Of a stretch of DNA of 64,000 bases, positions 54,589 to 62,748 are shown in pieces. The notes under the pieces were generated by a model. That model was not told the origin of the DNA and ran no database searches. It saw nothing but the letters and a program-made list of their open reading frames with translations. The number at the start of each line of letters is the position of its first letter. The first letter of the stretch is position 1. Source of the stretch: Enterobacter asburiae (GTDB taxonomy: Bacteria; Pseudomonadota; Gammaproteobacteria; Enterobacterales; Enterobacteriaceae); the NCBI RefSeq assembly GCF_008080435.1, contig NZ_VRKN01000015.1, forward strand, positions 1-64,000, in the 5' to 3' direction. The position numbers and the translations under genes are program-made.

Positions 54589-56001
54589 TCAGACTCCATT
54601 ATTTTCAACGGGGGTTGGCGCTTTACCCTGCGCTTTTCCCGGAATGAGACGGTCAATCACCATGATGACGGCAGGGGTCAGCAGGGCGATGTACATATTG
54701 TTGATGCCGAAAGGATCGCCCAGCAGATACCAGACGGAGGTCACGACGCAGGCGCCAATCAGGCCCGCATTCGCACCACGGGTGCTGCGGAAGAACGGGG
54801 CGTAGAAGGCGATAACGGCCACCACTGAAATCGACAGGCGAATAGCGCGGGTAAAGAACGAGAGCTTCAGGACTTCAGGCACCAGCAGAACAAAAATCAG
54901 CGGCAGGAAACCAATCAGCAGGGAGATCCAGCGGGTGGCCTTAAATTCCTGTTCAGGCGTCGGGTTGCGCATCGGCACGTAAAAATCTTTTACCACCAGG
55001 GAGGCGATAGCCAGTGCAACGGTACTGACGCTGACGAAAATAGATGCCACCAGAGAGGTGGTGACCAGACCGGCCAGCCACGGATTCATATCCTGCAGGA
55101 AAATCGGCATTGCATACAGGCTGTTAATCTCCGGGTGCAGGTATTTTGCCGCCACGCCAATTACCGCGATGGCCAGCGCAATCGGCAGGCAGAAGAAGAA
55201 CGCAACCCAGGTAGAGCGTTTGGCCGATTTCACGTCTTTGGTGGAGGAGATTGCCTGAATCACAAACTGGGTACAGAAGATGGAACCAATGGTGCCGATG
55301 AGCCAGGCGAAAATGGTCGACGCGCCAATATTGCCATCCCAGGTCCAGTAGAAGTCCGGCATGTTTTCAACCATTGGCGCGAAGCCGCCCGTCTTAGACA
55401 GCGCAAAACCCATGATGACCAGAATGCCGAAGTATTTCAGCGCGCTGTGCACCACCGTCACCCAGGCTACCCCCTTCATGCCGCCAAAGGCGAAATAGAA
55501 GGTACTGACGATGGCCGTAATGAAGGCGGCAACGGGCAGGTTGACTTTCAATACCGTTGAAATGGCCGCAGCTCCGCTGACGTAATTCCCCACGTTAACC
55601 AGCAGCAGGGCATAGATCATGATGATGGAGATAATGTTTTTGGTGCTGTTACCATATTTCTCAGCAATCGCACCAGAGATGGTGATTTTTCCGGTGCTGT
55701 AGATGCGTTTTACCAGCAGCAGGCCAAAAAGCGGGAAGCCAATCGCGGCCCCAATGACGGACCAGGACGCAGCAAACCCGTCTTCAAACGCCGCCTGCGC
55801 GGTGCCGATAGTGGATTTGGCGCCGATATACTCGGACATCAGCAGGATCCCGACAATAAACGCCGGCATCGCGCGGGAGCCTTCCATAAAGTCCCCGGAA
55901 TTTTTACTGCGGATCCGGAAGGTTAGCCAGGTCGTGAACAGGATGTAGACAATGACTATGCCCACAATGATCAGGGTATCTTCAGCGGTAAAATTATTCA
56001 T
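54589..56001 (-). CDS. Sodium:solute symporter (SSS family)
   Basis: A 470-residue inner-membrane symporter with about 12-13 helices. FMEGSRAMPAFIVGILLMSE, YIGAKSTIGTAQAAFEDGFA and the sodium-site region VSTFYFAFGGMKGVAWVTVV are SSS hallmarks. The family imports sugars, sialic acid, proline or pantothenate with Na+. Within a cluster of sugar-acid enzymes it is the obvious importer of the substrate. It lies 76 bp after the aldolase gene. Confidence 0.88.
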   Translation of the reverse strand: MNNFTAEDTLIIVGIVIVYILFTTWLTFRIRSKNSGDFMEGSRAMPAFIVGILLMSEYIGAKSTIGTAQAAFEDGFAASWSVIGAAIGFPLFGLLLVKRIYSTGKITISGAIAEKYGNSTKNIISIIMIYALLLVNVGNYVSGAAAISTVLKVNLPVAAFITAIVSTFYFAFGGMKGVAWVTVVHSALKYFGILVIMGFALSKTGGFAPMVENMPDFYWTWDGNIGASTIFAWLIGTIGSIFCTQFVIQAISSTKDVKSAKRSTWVAFFFCLPIALAIAVIGVAAKYLHPEINSLYAMPIFLQDMNPWLAGLVTTSLVASIFVSVSTVALAIASLVVKDFYVPMRNPTPEQEFKATRWISLLIGFLPLIFVLLVPEVLKLSFFTRAIRLSISVVAVIAFYAPFFRSTRGANAGLIGACVVTSVWYLLGDPFGINNMYIALLTPAVIMVIDRLIPGKAQGKAPTPVENNGV

Positions 56002-56077
56002 CTTTGCCTCTCTTCAGGGCGAGTGAATCCTGGGCACCTCGGGCACCCGGTATTCTTATTGACGAAACAAACGCCAT

Positions 56078-56962
56078 TTAGTTAAGTGACATTGTCACTA
56101 TTCGGCGTATCTGTTGGCACTGCTGCTCGCTAAACGCCACGGCATAGCGGCTTTCTCCGACGTCTTCCCCCATGATCTGCAGCGCTTTTTTGACTGCGGC
56201 AGGCGAAAACGCCACGTTGTAAAGCTCGGTGCGAAGCTGGGTGACGCGCTCCTGCGCCAGACGAGAACCGTCAATATCACCCGCGTTAAAGCGTGACCAG
56301 ATGGCGTTGATGGCCTCCGGCGCCACGTTCGCCAGCCCGGAAATGCAGGCTGAACATCCGTCGACGAAACCCTGATGGATAAGCGAATCCGGTCCGTTCA
56401 GCACGTTGAATCCGTCAATGTCGCTTACCGCATTGAGGAATCCGCGCAGGCTCTCGTAACTTCCGGCACTGTCTTTAATACCGATAATGTTCGGATGTTC
56501 GGCCAGCGCGCGTGCGGTAGCGGGCTCAATGGTGTTGCCGGTACGCGCCGGAATGTTGTACAGAAATACCGGGACGGCTAGCGCGTCGGCGATAGCGGTG
56601 TAATGTGCGACGAGTTCAGCCTGCTTCAGCGGAACGAAGTAAGGGGTAATGACGGAAACGGCGTCGACGCCCAGCGAGGCGATCTGTTTCCCGAGGCGGA
56701 TGGTTTCACGGGTCGAGATTTCCCCAATGTGCGCCACCACCGGGGCGCGCCCGGCAACCGTTTCCACACAGGTACGGGTAACGGCGATTTTTTCTTCTTC
56801 GTTCAGCACGAAGAACTCACCGTTTGTGCCGCCGCAGAAGATGCCGTTACCAGCATTAAGTTGACGATCGATCTGTTGTATAAGGCCCGGTAGATTCAGC
56901 GCGCCTTCCGTGTCAAAGGGGGTCACTATGGCCGTCAGTACGCCCCTGATGTTGTTATGCAT
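56078..56962 (-). CDS. Dihydrodipicolinate synthase/N-acetylneuraminate lyase family aldolase
   Basis: A 294-residue class I aldolase. Visible: GGTNGEFF pyruvate-binding loop, catalytic Tyr in FLYNIPARTGN and Schiff-base Lys in IIGIKDSAGSYESL. The Arg in YNIPARTG is a DapA-type carboxylate binder, absent from NanA (YNIPALSG), so the second substrate may carry an acid group. Members cleave or form 2-keto-3-deoxy acids with pyruvate. It is not the housekeeping dapA by context. Overlaps the Fe-dependent dehydrogenase by 8 bp; presumably co-translated. Confidence 0.88.
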   Translation of the reverse strand: MHNNIRGVLTAIVTPFDTEGALNLPGLIQQIDRQLNAGNGIFCGGTNGEFFVLNEEEKIAVTRTCVETVAGRAPVVAHIGEISTRETIRLGKQIASLGVDAVSVITPYFVPLKQAELVAHYTAIADALAVPVFLYNIPARTGNTIEPATARALAEHPNIIGIKDSAGSYESLRGFLNAVSDIDGFNVLNGPDSLIHQGFVDGCSACISGLANVAPEAINAIWSRFNAGDIDGSRLAQERVTQLRTELYNVAFSPAAVKKALQIMGEDVGESRYAVAFSEQQCQQIRRIVTMSLN

Positions 56963-58121
56963 GATTCACTCCCTGGCTATTCATGTTGGGAAATAGTGTC
57001 CGGTAAATCGCCTGCACCTCGTCGTGGTTGACCTGACAAGGGGCGTTGTTCATTAGCCGCTTAACGTTAAGGGCCGCATCGCTCAGGGAGGGGACGTCGT
57101 CGCGCGGTACGCCCAGCGCTTCCAGGTTGTCCGGCAGGTTGAGCCTGCTAACCAGTGCGGCAAAGTACTCCACCAGCGCGTGGGATTTTTCTTCGTCTGA
57201 CAGCGTTGCATCTGCACCCGGCACCAAATCCCATACCTGTGCAAATTTCGTCACGCAGTGGGGACGAACCGCTCGCATGCAGGGCGCCAGCAGAATGGCG
57301 TTGGCGACGCCGTGCGGCAGGTGATATTTCCCGCCGAGCGGATAGGAAAGGGCGTGAACCAGGTGTGTGCCTGCATGCGCAATGGCAACCCCGCCGTAGT
57401 AAGACGCCCACAGCATCTCCAGCTTCGCCAGCTGATTTCCCGGTTCAGCGCAGGCCGTTTCAATGTTGTTCAGCAGCTTAGCCAGTCCCGTCAGCGCGGC
57501 GTTATCGCTGACCGGGTTGGCAACCGTTGAGGTGAAACACTCAATCAGATGACACAACGCATCAATCCCGGTAGATGAGGCAATATGCGCGGGCATGCTG
57601 GTGGTCAGCTCCGGCAGCAGGGCGACGTAATCGGGCAGCAGTACGGGGGAGATAATGCCCACTTTCGTGTTTTGCTCCGGAATCGCCAGAATGGCATTCG
57701 GCGTCGCTTCCGAGCCGGTTCCGGCAGTAGCCGGGATCAGCAGAGAGGGGATGCGCGCCTCAGGTTTTATACCCGCCAGAAGGTTATCCAGCCCCGGCGA
57801 CAGCGGATGACACAGCACTGAGAGCAGTTTGGCCACATCCAGTACGCTACCGCCGCCGATCCCCACGACAAGCCCAAACGTCCCGTTTAACCCCGCGAGC
57901 AGCTGGCTGACATCGTGGTGGGAGGGTTCAGGCGGCACGCTGTCAATAATCGTGACGCGGCGGTTGTCCTCTTTGAGGATCGCGCGGATCTGCTTTGCTG
58001 CCTCCAGACGCGCAATGTTGCCGTCCGTCACTAGCAGCAGCTGCGTTTTATCAGTGAGTAACGGCCTGATGGCGGCGATGGCATTCGCGCCGCTAATAAT
58101 GGTGCTGTTGATCGTAACCAC
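56955..58121 (-). CDS. Iron-containing alcohol dehydrogenase
   Basis: A 388-residue group III alcohol dehydrogenase. NAD-binding VVGIGGGSVLDVAKLL, then ATAGTGSEATPNAIL, the metal ligands in GIDALCHLIECF (Asp, His) and HAGTHLVHALSYPLGGKYHL and PHGVAN (His, His). It reduces an aldehyde or oxidises an alcohol or hydroxyacid. First gene of the leftward cluster, so read from the intergenic control region shared with dtnK. Confidence 0.88.
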   Translation of the reverse strand: MVTINSTIISGANAIAAIRPLLTDKTQLLLVTDGNIARLEAAKQIRAILKEDNRRVTIIDSVPPEPSHHDVSQLLAGLNGTFGLVVGIGGGSVLDVAKLLSVLCHPLSPGLDNLLAGIKPEARIPSLLIPATAGTGSEATPNAILAIPEQNTKVGIISPVLLPDYVALLPELTTSMPAHIASSTGIDALCHLIECFTSTVANPVSDNAALTGLAKLLNNIETACAEPGNQLAKLEMLWASYYGGVAIAHAGTHLVHALSYPLGGKYHLPHGVANAILLAPCMRAVRPHCVTKFAQVWDLVPGADATLSDEEKSHALVEYFAALVSRLNLPDNLEALGVPRDDVPSLSDAALNVKRLMNNAPCQVNHDEVQAIYRTLFPNMNSQGVNHA

Positions 58122-58143
58122 GCTTTTCTCCTGTCTCTGTGCC

Positions 58144-58256
58144 CATGATTGATTTCGCTCAAATAAGACGCTTCATGGTCATCGTGTGGCTAAATTTATA
58201 ATTTATTCGCAAACTGATTAACTTGATCTTGCTCACATATAATCAATCATGATTGA
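58144..58256. promoter_or_regulatory. Shared control region: palindromic operator and CRP-like site
   Basis: Between the divergent operons. TCAATCATGATTGA (58243-58256) is a perfect 14 bp palindrome; its half CATGATTGA recurs at 58144-58152 near the leftward gene. CTTGATCTTGCTCACA (58222-58237) matches the CRP consensus at 12 of 16 positions. The palindrome is a likely operator for the DeoR regulator encoded downstream, and CRP would give glucose repression; both are inferred. Confidence 0.55.
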
Positions 58257-58294
58257 ATATAATCATTAACAGGAAAGGCGAACCCGGAGCGGGG

Positions 58295-59512
58295 ATGAAA
58301 GTGAACAATCTGTACAGAGAGGTCGTGGTCGTCGCAGACGACTTTACCGGTGCTAACGATGCCGGCGTCAGCCTGGCGCTGTGCGGCAAAAAAGTCAGCG
58401 TGGCGTTTCATACACCTTTTACCCAGGCGACCGATGTGCTGATCGTCAATACCGATTCCCGGGCGCTGCGGGTCTCAGAGGCGGCGGAAAAGGTGGCCGC
58501 ACTAGGGGCGGATATCGCGGATGCCCGCTGGCTCATCAAAAAGATTGATTCCACGCTGCGTGGCAACGTGGGGGCTGAAACGCAGGCCCTTAAGGCATTA
58601 AGCGGCAAGCAACAGGTGATTGTTGCCCCGGCGTACCCCTCGGCAGGGCGGATCACGCGGCACGGCAGGTGTCTGGTAAACGGCACTCCGGTGGATGAAA
58701 CCGAATTTGCCAGCGATCCCAAAACGCCCGTCCCGTCTGCCGCGATTGCAGACCTTTTTACCGACGTGACTGGTAAAAGCGTGACCGTGGAGACGCTGAC
58801 TGCCGAGCTGGCGCAGGGAACGGAGTGGATCTTCGTTGATGCGCAGACCGACGAGGAGCTGGATGCCATTATCGCCGCAGCAATGACCTGCGCGCAGATG
58901 CCGCTGCTGGTGGGCTCTGCCGGACTATGCGATGCGCTGGCCCGTCATCTGGCCCCGGCGCGACACAAACAGCTGTTGGCCGTGGTGGGCTCGATGAGTG
59001 AGATCGCTCAACGCCAGGTCACCCTGGCAACACGTGCTTCCGGCGTCTCGTCGGTATTCATTGATGTGAATGACATTTTGCGCGGCGTTACGGCCGGGTA
59101 TCTCGCTCAAATTGTGCAGGTGCTACAGGCTGGGCATCACTGCATTGTTCATACCTGCGCGTGCCACGAGGCTCGCCATCAGGTCGAGCAACTCTGTCAG
59201 CAGCATCACGTCACCCGGGCAGGCCTGGGCGAAAAAATCTGTACGCTTTTAGGTGAACTGACCCGACAGGTGCTTGCGGTGCACGAGCCGGACGCGTTGT
59301 ACGTCTCCGGTGGCGATGTTGCGATGGCAGTCGCCAGGGCACTTGGTGCGCGGGGTTTTGAGATCGTCGGGTGCGTCGCACAGTGCGTACCTTACGGAAA
59401 ATTTCTGGGTTGCGGCTGGCAGCAGCCGGTAATGACCAAAGCAGGGGGCTTCGGAAAGGAAGAGACACTGCTTGAGGTATTGCATTTTATCGAGGAGAGA
59501 CTGAGTGACTAA
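58295..59512 (+). CDS. dtnK: Four-carbon acid sugar kinase, D-threonate kinase type
   Basis: A 405-residue kinase of the DUF1537 family. VVVADDFTGANDAGVSLALC, WLIKKIDSTLRGNVGAE and APAYPSAGRITRHGRCLVNG at the N-terminal acid-sugar site, and ALYVSGGDVAMAVARALG in the ATP-binding half. DtnK phosphorylates D-threonate at C4, and related enzymes use D-erythronate. I use ATG 58295, 5 nt after GGAG, with homology starting there. It overlaps pdxA2 by 8 bp, the pairing that defines the D-threonate pathway. Confidence 0.88.
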   Translation: MKVNNLYREVVVVADDFTGANDAGVSLALCGKKVSVAFHTPFTQATDVLIVNTDSRALRVSEAAEKVAALGADIADARWLIKKIDSTLRGNVGAETQALKALSGKQQVIVAPAYPSAGRITRHGRCLVNGTPVDETEFASDPKTPVPSAAIADLFTDVTGKSVTVETLTAELAQGTEWIFVDAQTDEELDAIIAAAMTCAQMPLLVGSAGLCDALARHLAPARHKQLLAVVGSMSEIAQRQVTLATRASGVSSVFIDVNDILRGVTAGYLAQIVQVLQAGHHCIVHTCACHEARHQVEQLCQQHHVTRAGLGEKICTLLGELTRQVLAVHEPDALYVSGGDVAMAVARALGARGFEIVGCVAQCVPYGKFLGCGWQQPVMTKAGGFGKEETLLEVLHFIEERLSD

Positions 59513-60491
59513 AATCATTGCTGTAACCATGGGTGACCCGGCTGGTATTGGCCCGGAAATCATTATCAAATCCCTCACCGAAGGCGAGTTGTCAGGGGCG
59601 CCTGTTGTTGTCGTGGGCTGCGCCAGAACGTTGCAGCGGGTGCTGGATAAAGGGATCGCCGGGCAGGCGGATATACGTCTTATCGACGAGGTGTGCGACG
59701 CGAAATTTGCCCCTGGCGTGATTAACGTGCTGGACGAACCGCTGGCCGATCCTGATGCGTTAAAGCCGGGTGTCGTTCAGGCTGCCGCAGGGGATCTGGC
59801 TTATCGCTGCGTGAAGCGTGCCACCGAACTGGCGGTGGCGGGTAAAGTAAAGGCTATCGCGACGGCTCCTCTGAATAAAGAGGCTCTGCATCTGGCCGGT
59901 CACCTCTATCCGGGTCACACCGAGCTGCTGGCGCATCTGACCGACAGCAAAGATTACGCCATGGTGCTGTATACGGATAAACTGAAGGTGATCCACATCA
60001 CGACCCACATTGCGCTGCGCAAATTCCTTGATACGCTCAATCAGGATCGGGTAAAAACCGTGATTGGCATTGCGGATAGCTTCCTGAAACGCGTCGGGTT
60101 CGAGCATCCTCGCATTGCCGTTGCCGGTGTAAACCCGCATGCGGGTGAGAACGGCCTGTTTGGTGACGAAGAGATCAAAATTGTCGGCCCGGCCGTTGAG
60201 GCAATGAAAGCGCAGGGGTTAAACGTCACCGGACCGTGTCCACCGGATACGGTATTTATGCAATGCCACGAAGGAATGTATGACATGGTCGTTGCGATGT
60301 ATCACGATCAGGGGCATATTCCGCTAAAATTGCTCGGCTTTTATGACGGGGTGAATATCACCGCCGGGTTGCCGTTTATCCGTACCTCTGCAGACCACGG
60401 AACCGCGTTCGATATTGCCTGGACCGGTAAAGCGAAGTCTGAGAGCATGACGGTGTCTATCCAGTTGGCTATGCAAATTACACGGGAATGA
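59505..60491 (+). CDS. pdxA2: 4-phospho-D-threonate 3-dehydrogenase PdxA2
   Basis: A 328-residue PdxA-family dehydrogenase. [54 protein letters not shown] and [11 protein letters not shown] are the family blocks, with metal-binding histidines in the last three. PdxA2 oxidises D-threonate 4-phosphate, which then loses CO2 to give dihydroxyacetone phosphate. The start is GTG 59505, behind GAGGAG, overlapping the dtnK stop by 8 bp. It is distinct from the pyridoxine pdxA, which lies in another operon in enterics. Confidence 0.9.
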   Translation: MTKIIAVTMGDPAGIGPEIIIKSLTEGELSGAPVVVVGCARTLQRVLDKGIAGQADIRLIDEVCDAKFAPGVINVLDEPLADPDALKPGVVQAAAGDLAYRCVKRATELAVAGKVKAIATAPLNKEALHLAGHLYPGHTELLAHLTDSKDYAMVLYTDKLKVIHITTHIALRKFLDTLNQDRVKTVIGIADSFLKRVGFEHPRIAVAGVNPHAGENGLFGDEEIKIVGPAVEAMKAQGLNVTGPCPPDTVFMQCHEGMYDMVVAMYHDQGHIPLKLLGFYDGVNITAGLPFIRTSADHGTAFDIAWTGKAKSESMTVSIQLAMQITRE

Positions 60492-60492
60492 T

Positions 60493-61254
60493 ATGAAGGG
60501 ATATAACCGGTTAGAGCAGATAATGGATTACCTGAAAGGGCATAATCTGGTGACGGTGGATCAGCTGGTGGCAATTACCGATGCCTCTCCGGCAACGATC
60601 CGCCGGGATTTGATTAAGCTCGATCAGGAAGGTGTGATTAGCCGTACTCATGGCGGCGTAACCCTTAACCGGTTTATTCCTTCTCAGCCCACGACGCATG
60701 AAAAAATGCAGCGCAGTCTGGTGGAAAAACACGCTATCGCCAGCGCGGCAGCGAGTTTTGTTAAAGCAGGGGACGCCATTGTGCTGGATGCCGGTACCAC
60801 GATGATTGAACTCGCTCGTCAGCTGACGCATCTGCCGCTTCGCGTGATCACCAGCGATTTGCACATTGCGCTGTTTCTCTCGGAATTCCGACAGATTGAA
60901 GTAACGATTATTGGCGGGCGTATCGATGATTCGAGCCAGTCCTGCATCGGTGAGCACGGCCGTTGCCTGCTGCAAAACGTCTGGCCGGACGTGGCTTTTG
61001 TCAGCTGTAACGGATGGGATATCACCCGCGGCATAACCTCGCCGACGGAAGAGAAGGCCGCGCTTAAGCGCGATTTAATTGCCAACGCTAAACGCCGCGT
61101 GCTGCTGGCGGACAGCTCCAAATATGGCGCCTGGTCACTGTTTAACGTGGCGCATCTTCATACCCTCACGGATATCGTGACGGACAGCAGGCTGGATGAG
61201 ACGACACAGGCCGAGCTGAGGGCGTTAGATGTCCAGCTGACGCTCGCGTCATGA
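60493..61254 (+). CDS. DeoR-family transcriptional regulator
   Basis: A 253-residue regulator: N-terminal helix-turn-helix ([20 protein letters not shown] and RTHGGVTL, the DeoR signature) and a C-terminal sugar-phosphate-sensing domain with [13 protein letters not shown] and the DSSKYG segment. The start is 1 bp after the pdxA2 stop, so it is part of the same operon. It is the natural regulator of the cluster, sensing a phosphorylated intermediate such as a threonate phosphate; this is inference. Confidence 0.9.
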   Translation: MKGYNRLEQIMDYLKGHNLVTVDQLVAITDASPATIRRDLIKLDQEGVISRTHGGVTLNRFIPSQPTTHEKMQRSLVEKHAIASAAASFVKAGDAIVLDAGTTMIELARQLTHLPLRVITSDLHIALFLSEFRQIEVTIIGGRIDDSSQSCIGEHGRCLLQNVWPDVAFVSCNGWDITRGITSPTEEKAALKRDLIANAKRRVLLADSSKYGAWSLFNVAHLHTLTDIVTDSRLDETTQAELRALDVQLTLAS

Positions 61255-61335
61255 CATAAGTTAATACTATGTAGCACCCTGGCAGGCCTGCGCTATGTTG
61301 AAATTTAGTCTCACAAAAAAAGCAAGGAGCCTGCC

Positions 61336-61818
61336 ATGTATTCCATTACCTCTGAATCTGCACGTCATCCGGACATTGTCAAACTGATCGCGGCGCTTGA
61401 CCGCTATCAGAGCGAACTCTATCCCGCCGAAAGCAATCATCTGCTTGACCTCGCTGCGTTGCCGGAAGCTTCGCTTATCCTGATGGTCATTCGTGACCAG
61501 CAGCTGCACGCCGTGGGCTGCGGAGCCATCGTTCTCAACGGTGACGGAACGGGGGAGATGAAGCGGGTCTATATCGATCCGGCCCATCGTGGGCAGCATC
61601 TCGGCGAGACGCTGCTGGCCGCCCTGGAAGATGAAGCCCTGAGCCGTCATTGTCATACGGTAAGGCTGGAGACAGGCATCAAACAGCGTGCCGCGGTTCG
61701 TCTTTATGAGCAGTGCGGGTACGATTTGCGTCCGGCGTTTGCCCCGTATGCTGACGATCCGCTCAGCCTGTTTATGGAGAAGGCACTGGTTGAAGACGTT
61801 CGTTTAGCAGCGCTATAA
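61336..61818 (+). CDS. GNAT-family N-acetyltransferase
   Basis: A 160-residue acetyltransferase. [20 protein letters not shown] is the acetyl-CoA pyrophosphate-binding motif, and [20 protein letters not shown] is the usual C-terminal strand. GCAAGGAGCCTGCC precedes the ATG. The substrate is unknown. Its last 47 bp overlap the 3' end of convergent ptrR. Confidence 0.88.
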   Translation: MYSITSESARHPDIVKLIAALDRYQSELYPAESNHLLDLAALPEASLILMVIRDQQLHAVGCGAIVLNGDGTGEMKRVYIDPAHRGQHLGETLLAALEDEALSRHCHTVRLETGIKQRAAVRLYEQCGYDLRPAFAPYADDPLSLFMEKALVEDVRLAAL

Positions 61819-62650
61819 AGGCTTCCAGCTGGCGGGTCATCGCCCCGCGTCGCCACACCAGCCAGGTAGTGAGCCACCGCCAGTTTTCCGCCAGCGGCCA
61901 GGCTTCAACCTGATGATGTCCCGGCATACTCTCCAGCATCGAGCGCGGCATCAGCGCGATGCCCGCGCCCGCAATGACGCAGGCGAGCATGCCGTGATAG
62001 GACTCCATCTCATGAATGCGGCCGGGCGTGGCTCTGTCCGCATGAAACCAGCTTTCCAGGTGTCGGCGATACGAGCAGTTCGCGCGAAAGGCGTAAACGT
62101 CGCTGCCGCTGACCTGCGTGGCGCGCGTCACCTCCGCATGCCCGGCAGGCGTGACCAGCATCATCTCTTCCCTGTAGACCGGCATGCCCTCCAGCTCCGG
62201 GTGCGACAGCGGCCCGTCGACAAAGGCGGCGCTGAGGGTTCCCTCCAGTACGCCATCAATCATCGTTCCGGATGGCCCGGTAGAAAGGGCAAACTGGATG
62301 CGCGGATAGCGCTGGTTAAACTGCGCCAGCGTTTCAGGAATGCGCACGGCGGCGGTACTTTCCAGCGCGCCGAGGGCAAATAATCCCTGTGGCTCATCTC
62401 CCGCGACGACCATGCGCGCTTCATCCACCAGGGCGAGGATTTGCCTGCTGTAGCGCAGGAAGTTATGCCCGGCGGGGGATAAGCGCAAACGCTGGTTCTC
62501 ACGAATAAACAGCTCAACGCCAAGATCGGCTTCCAGCTGGCGGATGCGGGTCGTCAGGTTGGACGGCACGCGATGCACCTTCTGCGCCGCCTGGGTAATG
62601 CTGCCCGTCAGCGCGACGGCGTTAAACATTTCGAGCTGGGTTAAGTCCAT
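61772..62650 (-). CDS. ptrR: LysR-family putrescine-utilisation regulator PtrR (YneJ)
   Basis: A 292-residue LysR regulator very close to E. coli YneJ/PtrR (293): [20 protein letters not shown] at the start and [20 protein letters not shown] near the end. PtrR controls the divergent sad gene and responds to putrescine use and nitrogen state. A 7 bp inverted repeat with an 11 bp spacer lies 16 bp upstream. The C-terminus differs from E. coli where it overlaps the GNAT gene. Confidence 0.93.
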   Translation of the reverse strand: MDLTQLEMFNAVALTGSITQAAQKVHRVPSNLTTRIRQLEADLGVELFIRENQRLRLSPAGHNFLRYSRQILALVDEARMVVAGDEPQGLFALGALESTAAVRIPETLAQFNQRYPRIQFALSTGPSGTMIDGVLEGTLSAAFVDGPLSHPELEGMPVYREEMMLVTPAGHAEVTRATQVSGSDVYAFRANCSYRRHLESWFHADRATPGRIHEMESYHGMLACVIAGAGIALMPRSMLESMPGHHQVEAWPLAENWRWLTTWLVWRRGAMTRQLEAFIALLNERLQPVPSP

Positions 62651-62665
62651 ATCATTCTCGTTTCG

Positions 62666-62690
62666 TGAATAAGGTGGTTAGTATTATTCA
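62666..62690. promoter_or_regulatory. Candidate PtrR operator
   Basis: TGAATAA-N11-TTATTCA, a perfect 7 bp inverted repeat between ptrR and sad. The T-N11-A-type spacing is typical of LysR recognition sites. Confidence 0.6.
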
Positions 62691-62748
62691 TTTTTAAGAA
62701 ATAGCAGAGTGAGCCACAATGAATCAACCGAAATACGTGGAGAACAAC

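Noticed and set aside
56078..56962. Calling the aldolase dapA or nanA
   Set aside because: The Arg in YNIPARTG argues against NanA and the catabolic context argues against housekeeping DapA; the family name is all that can be supported.
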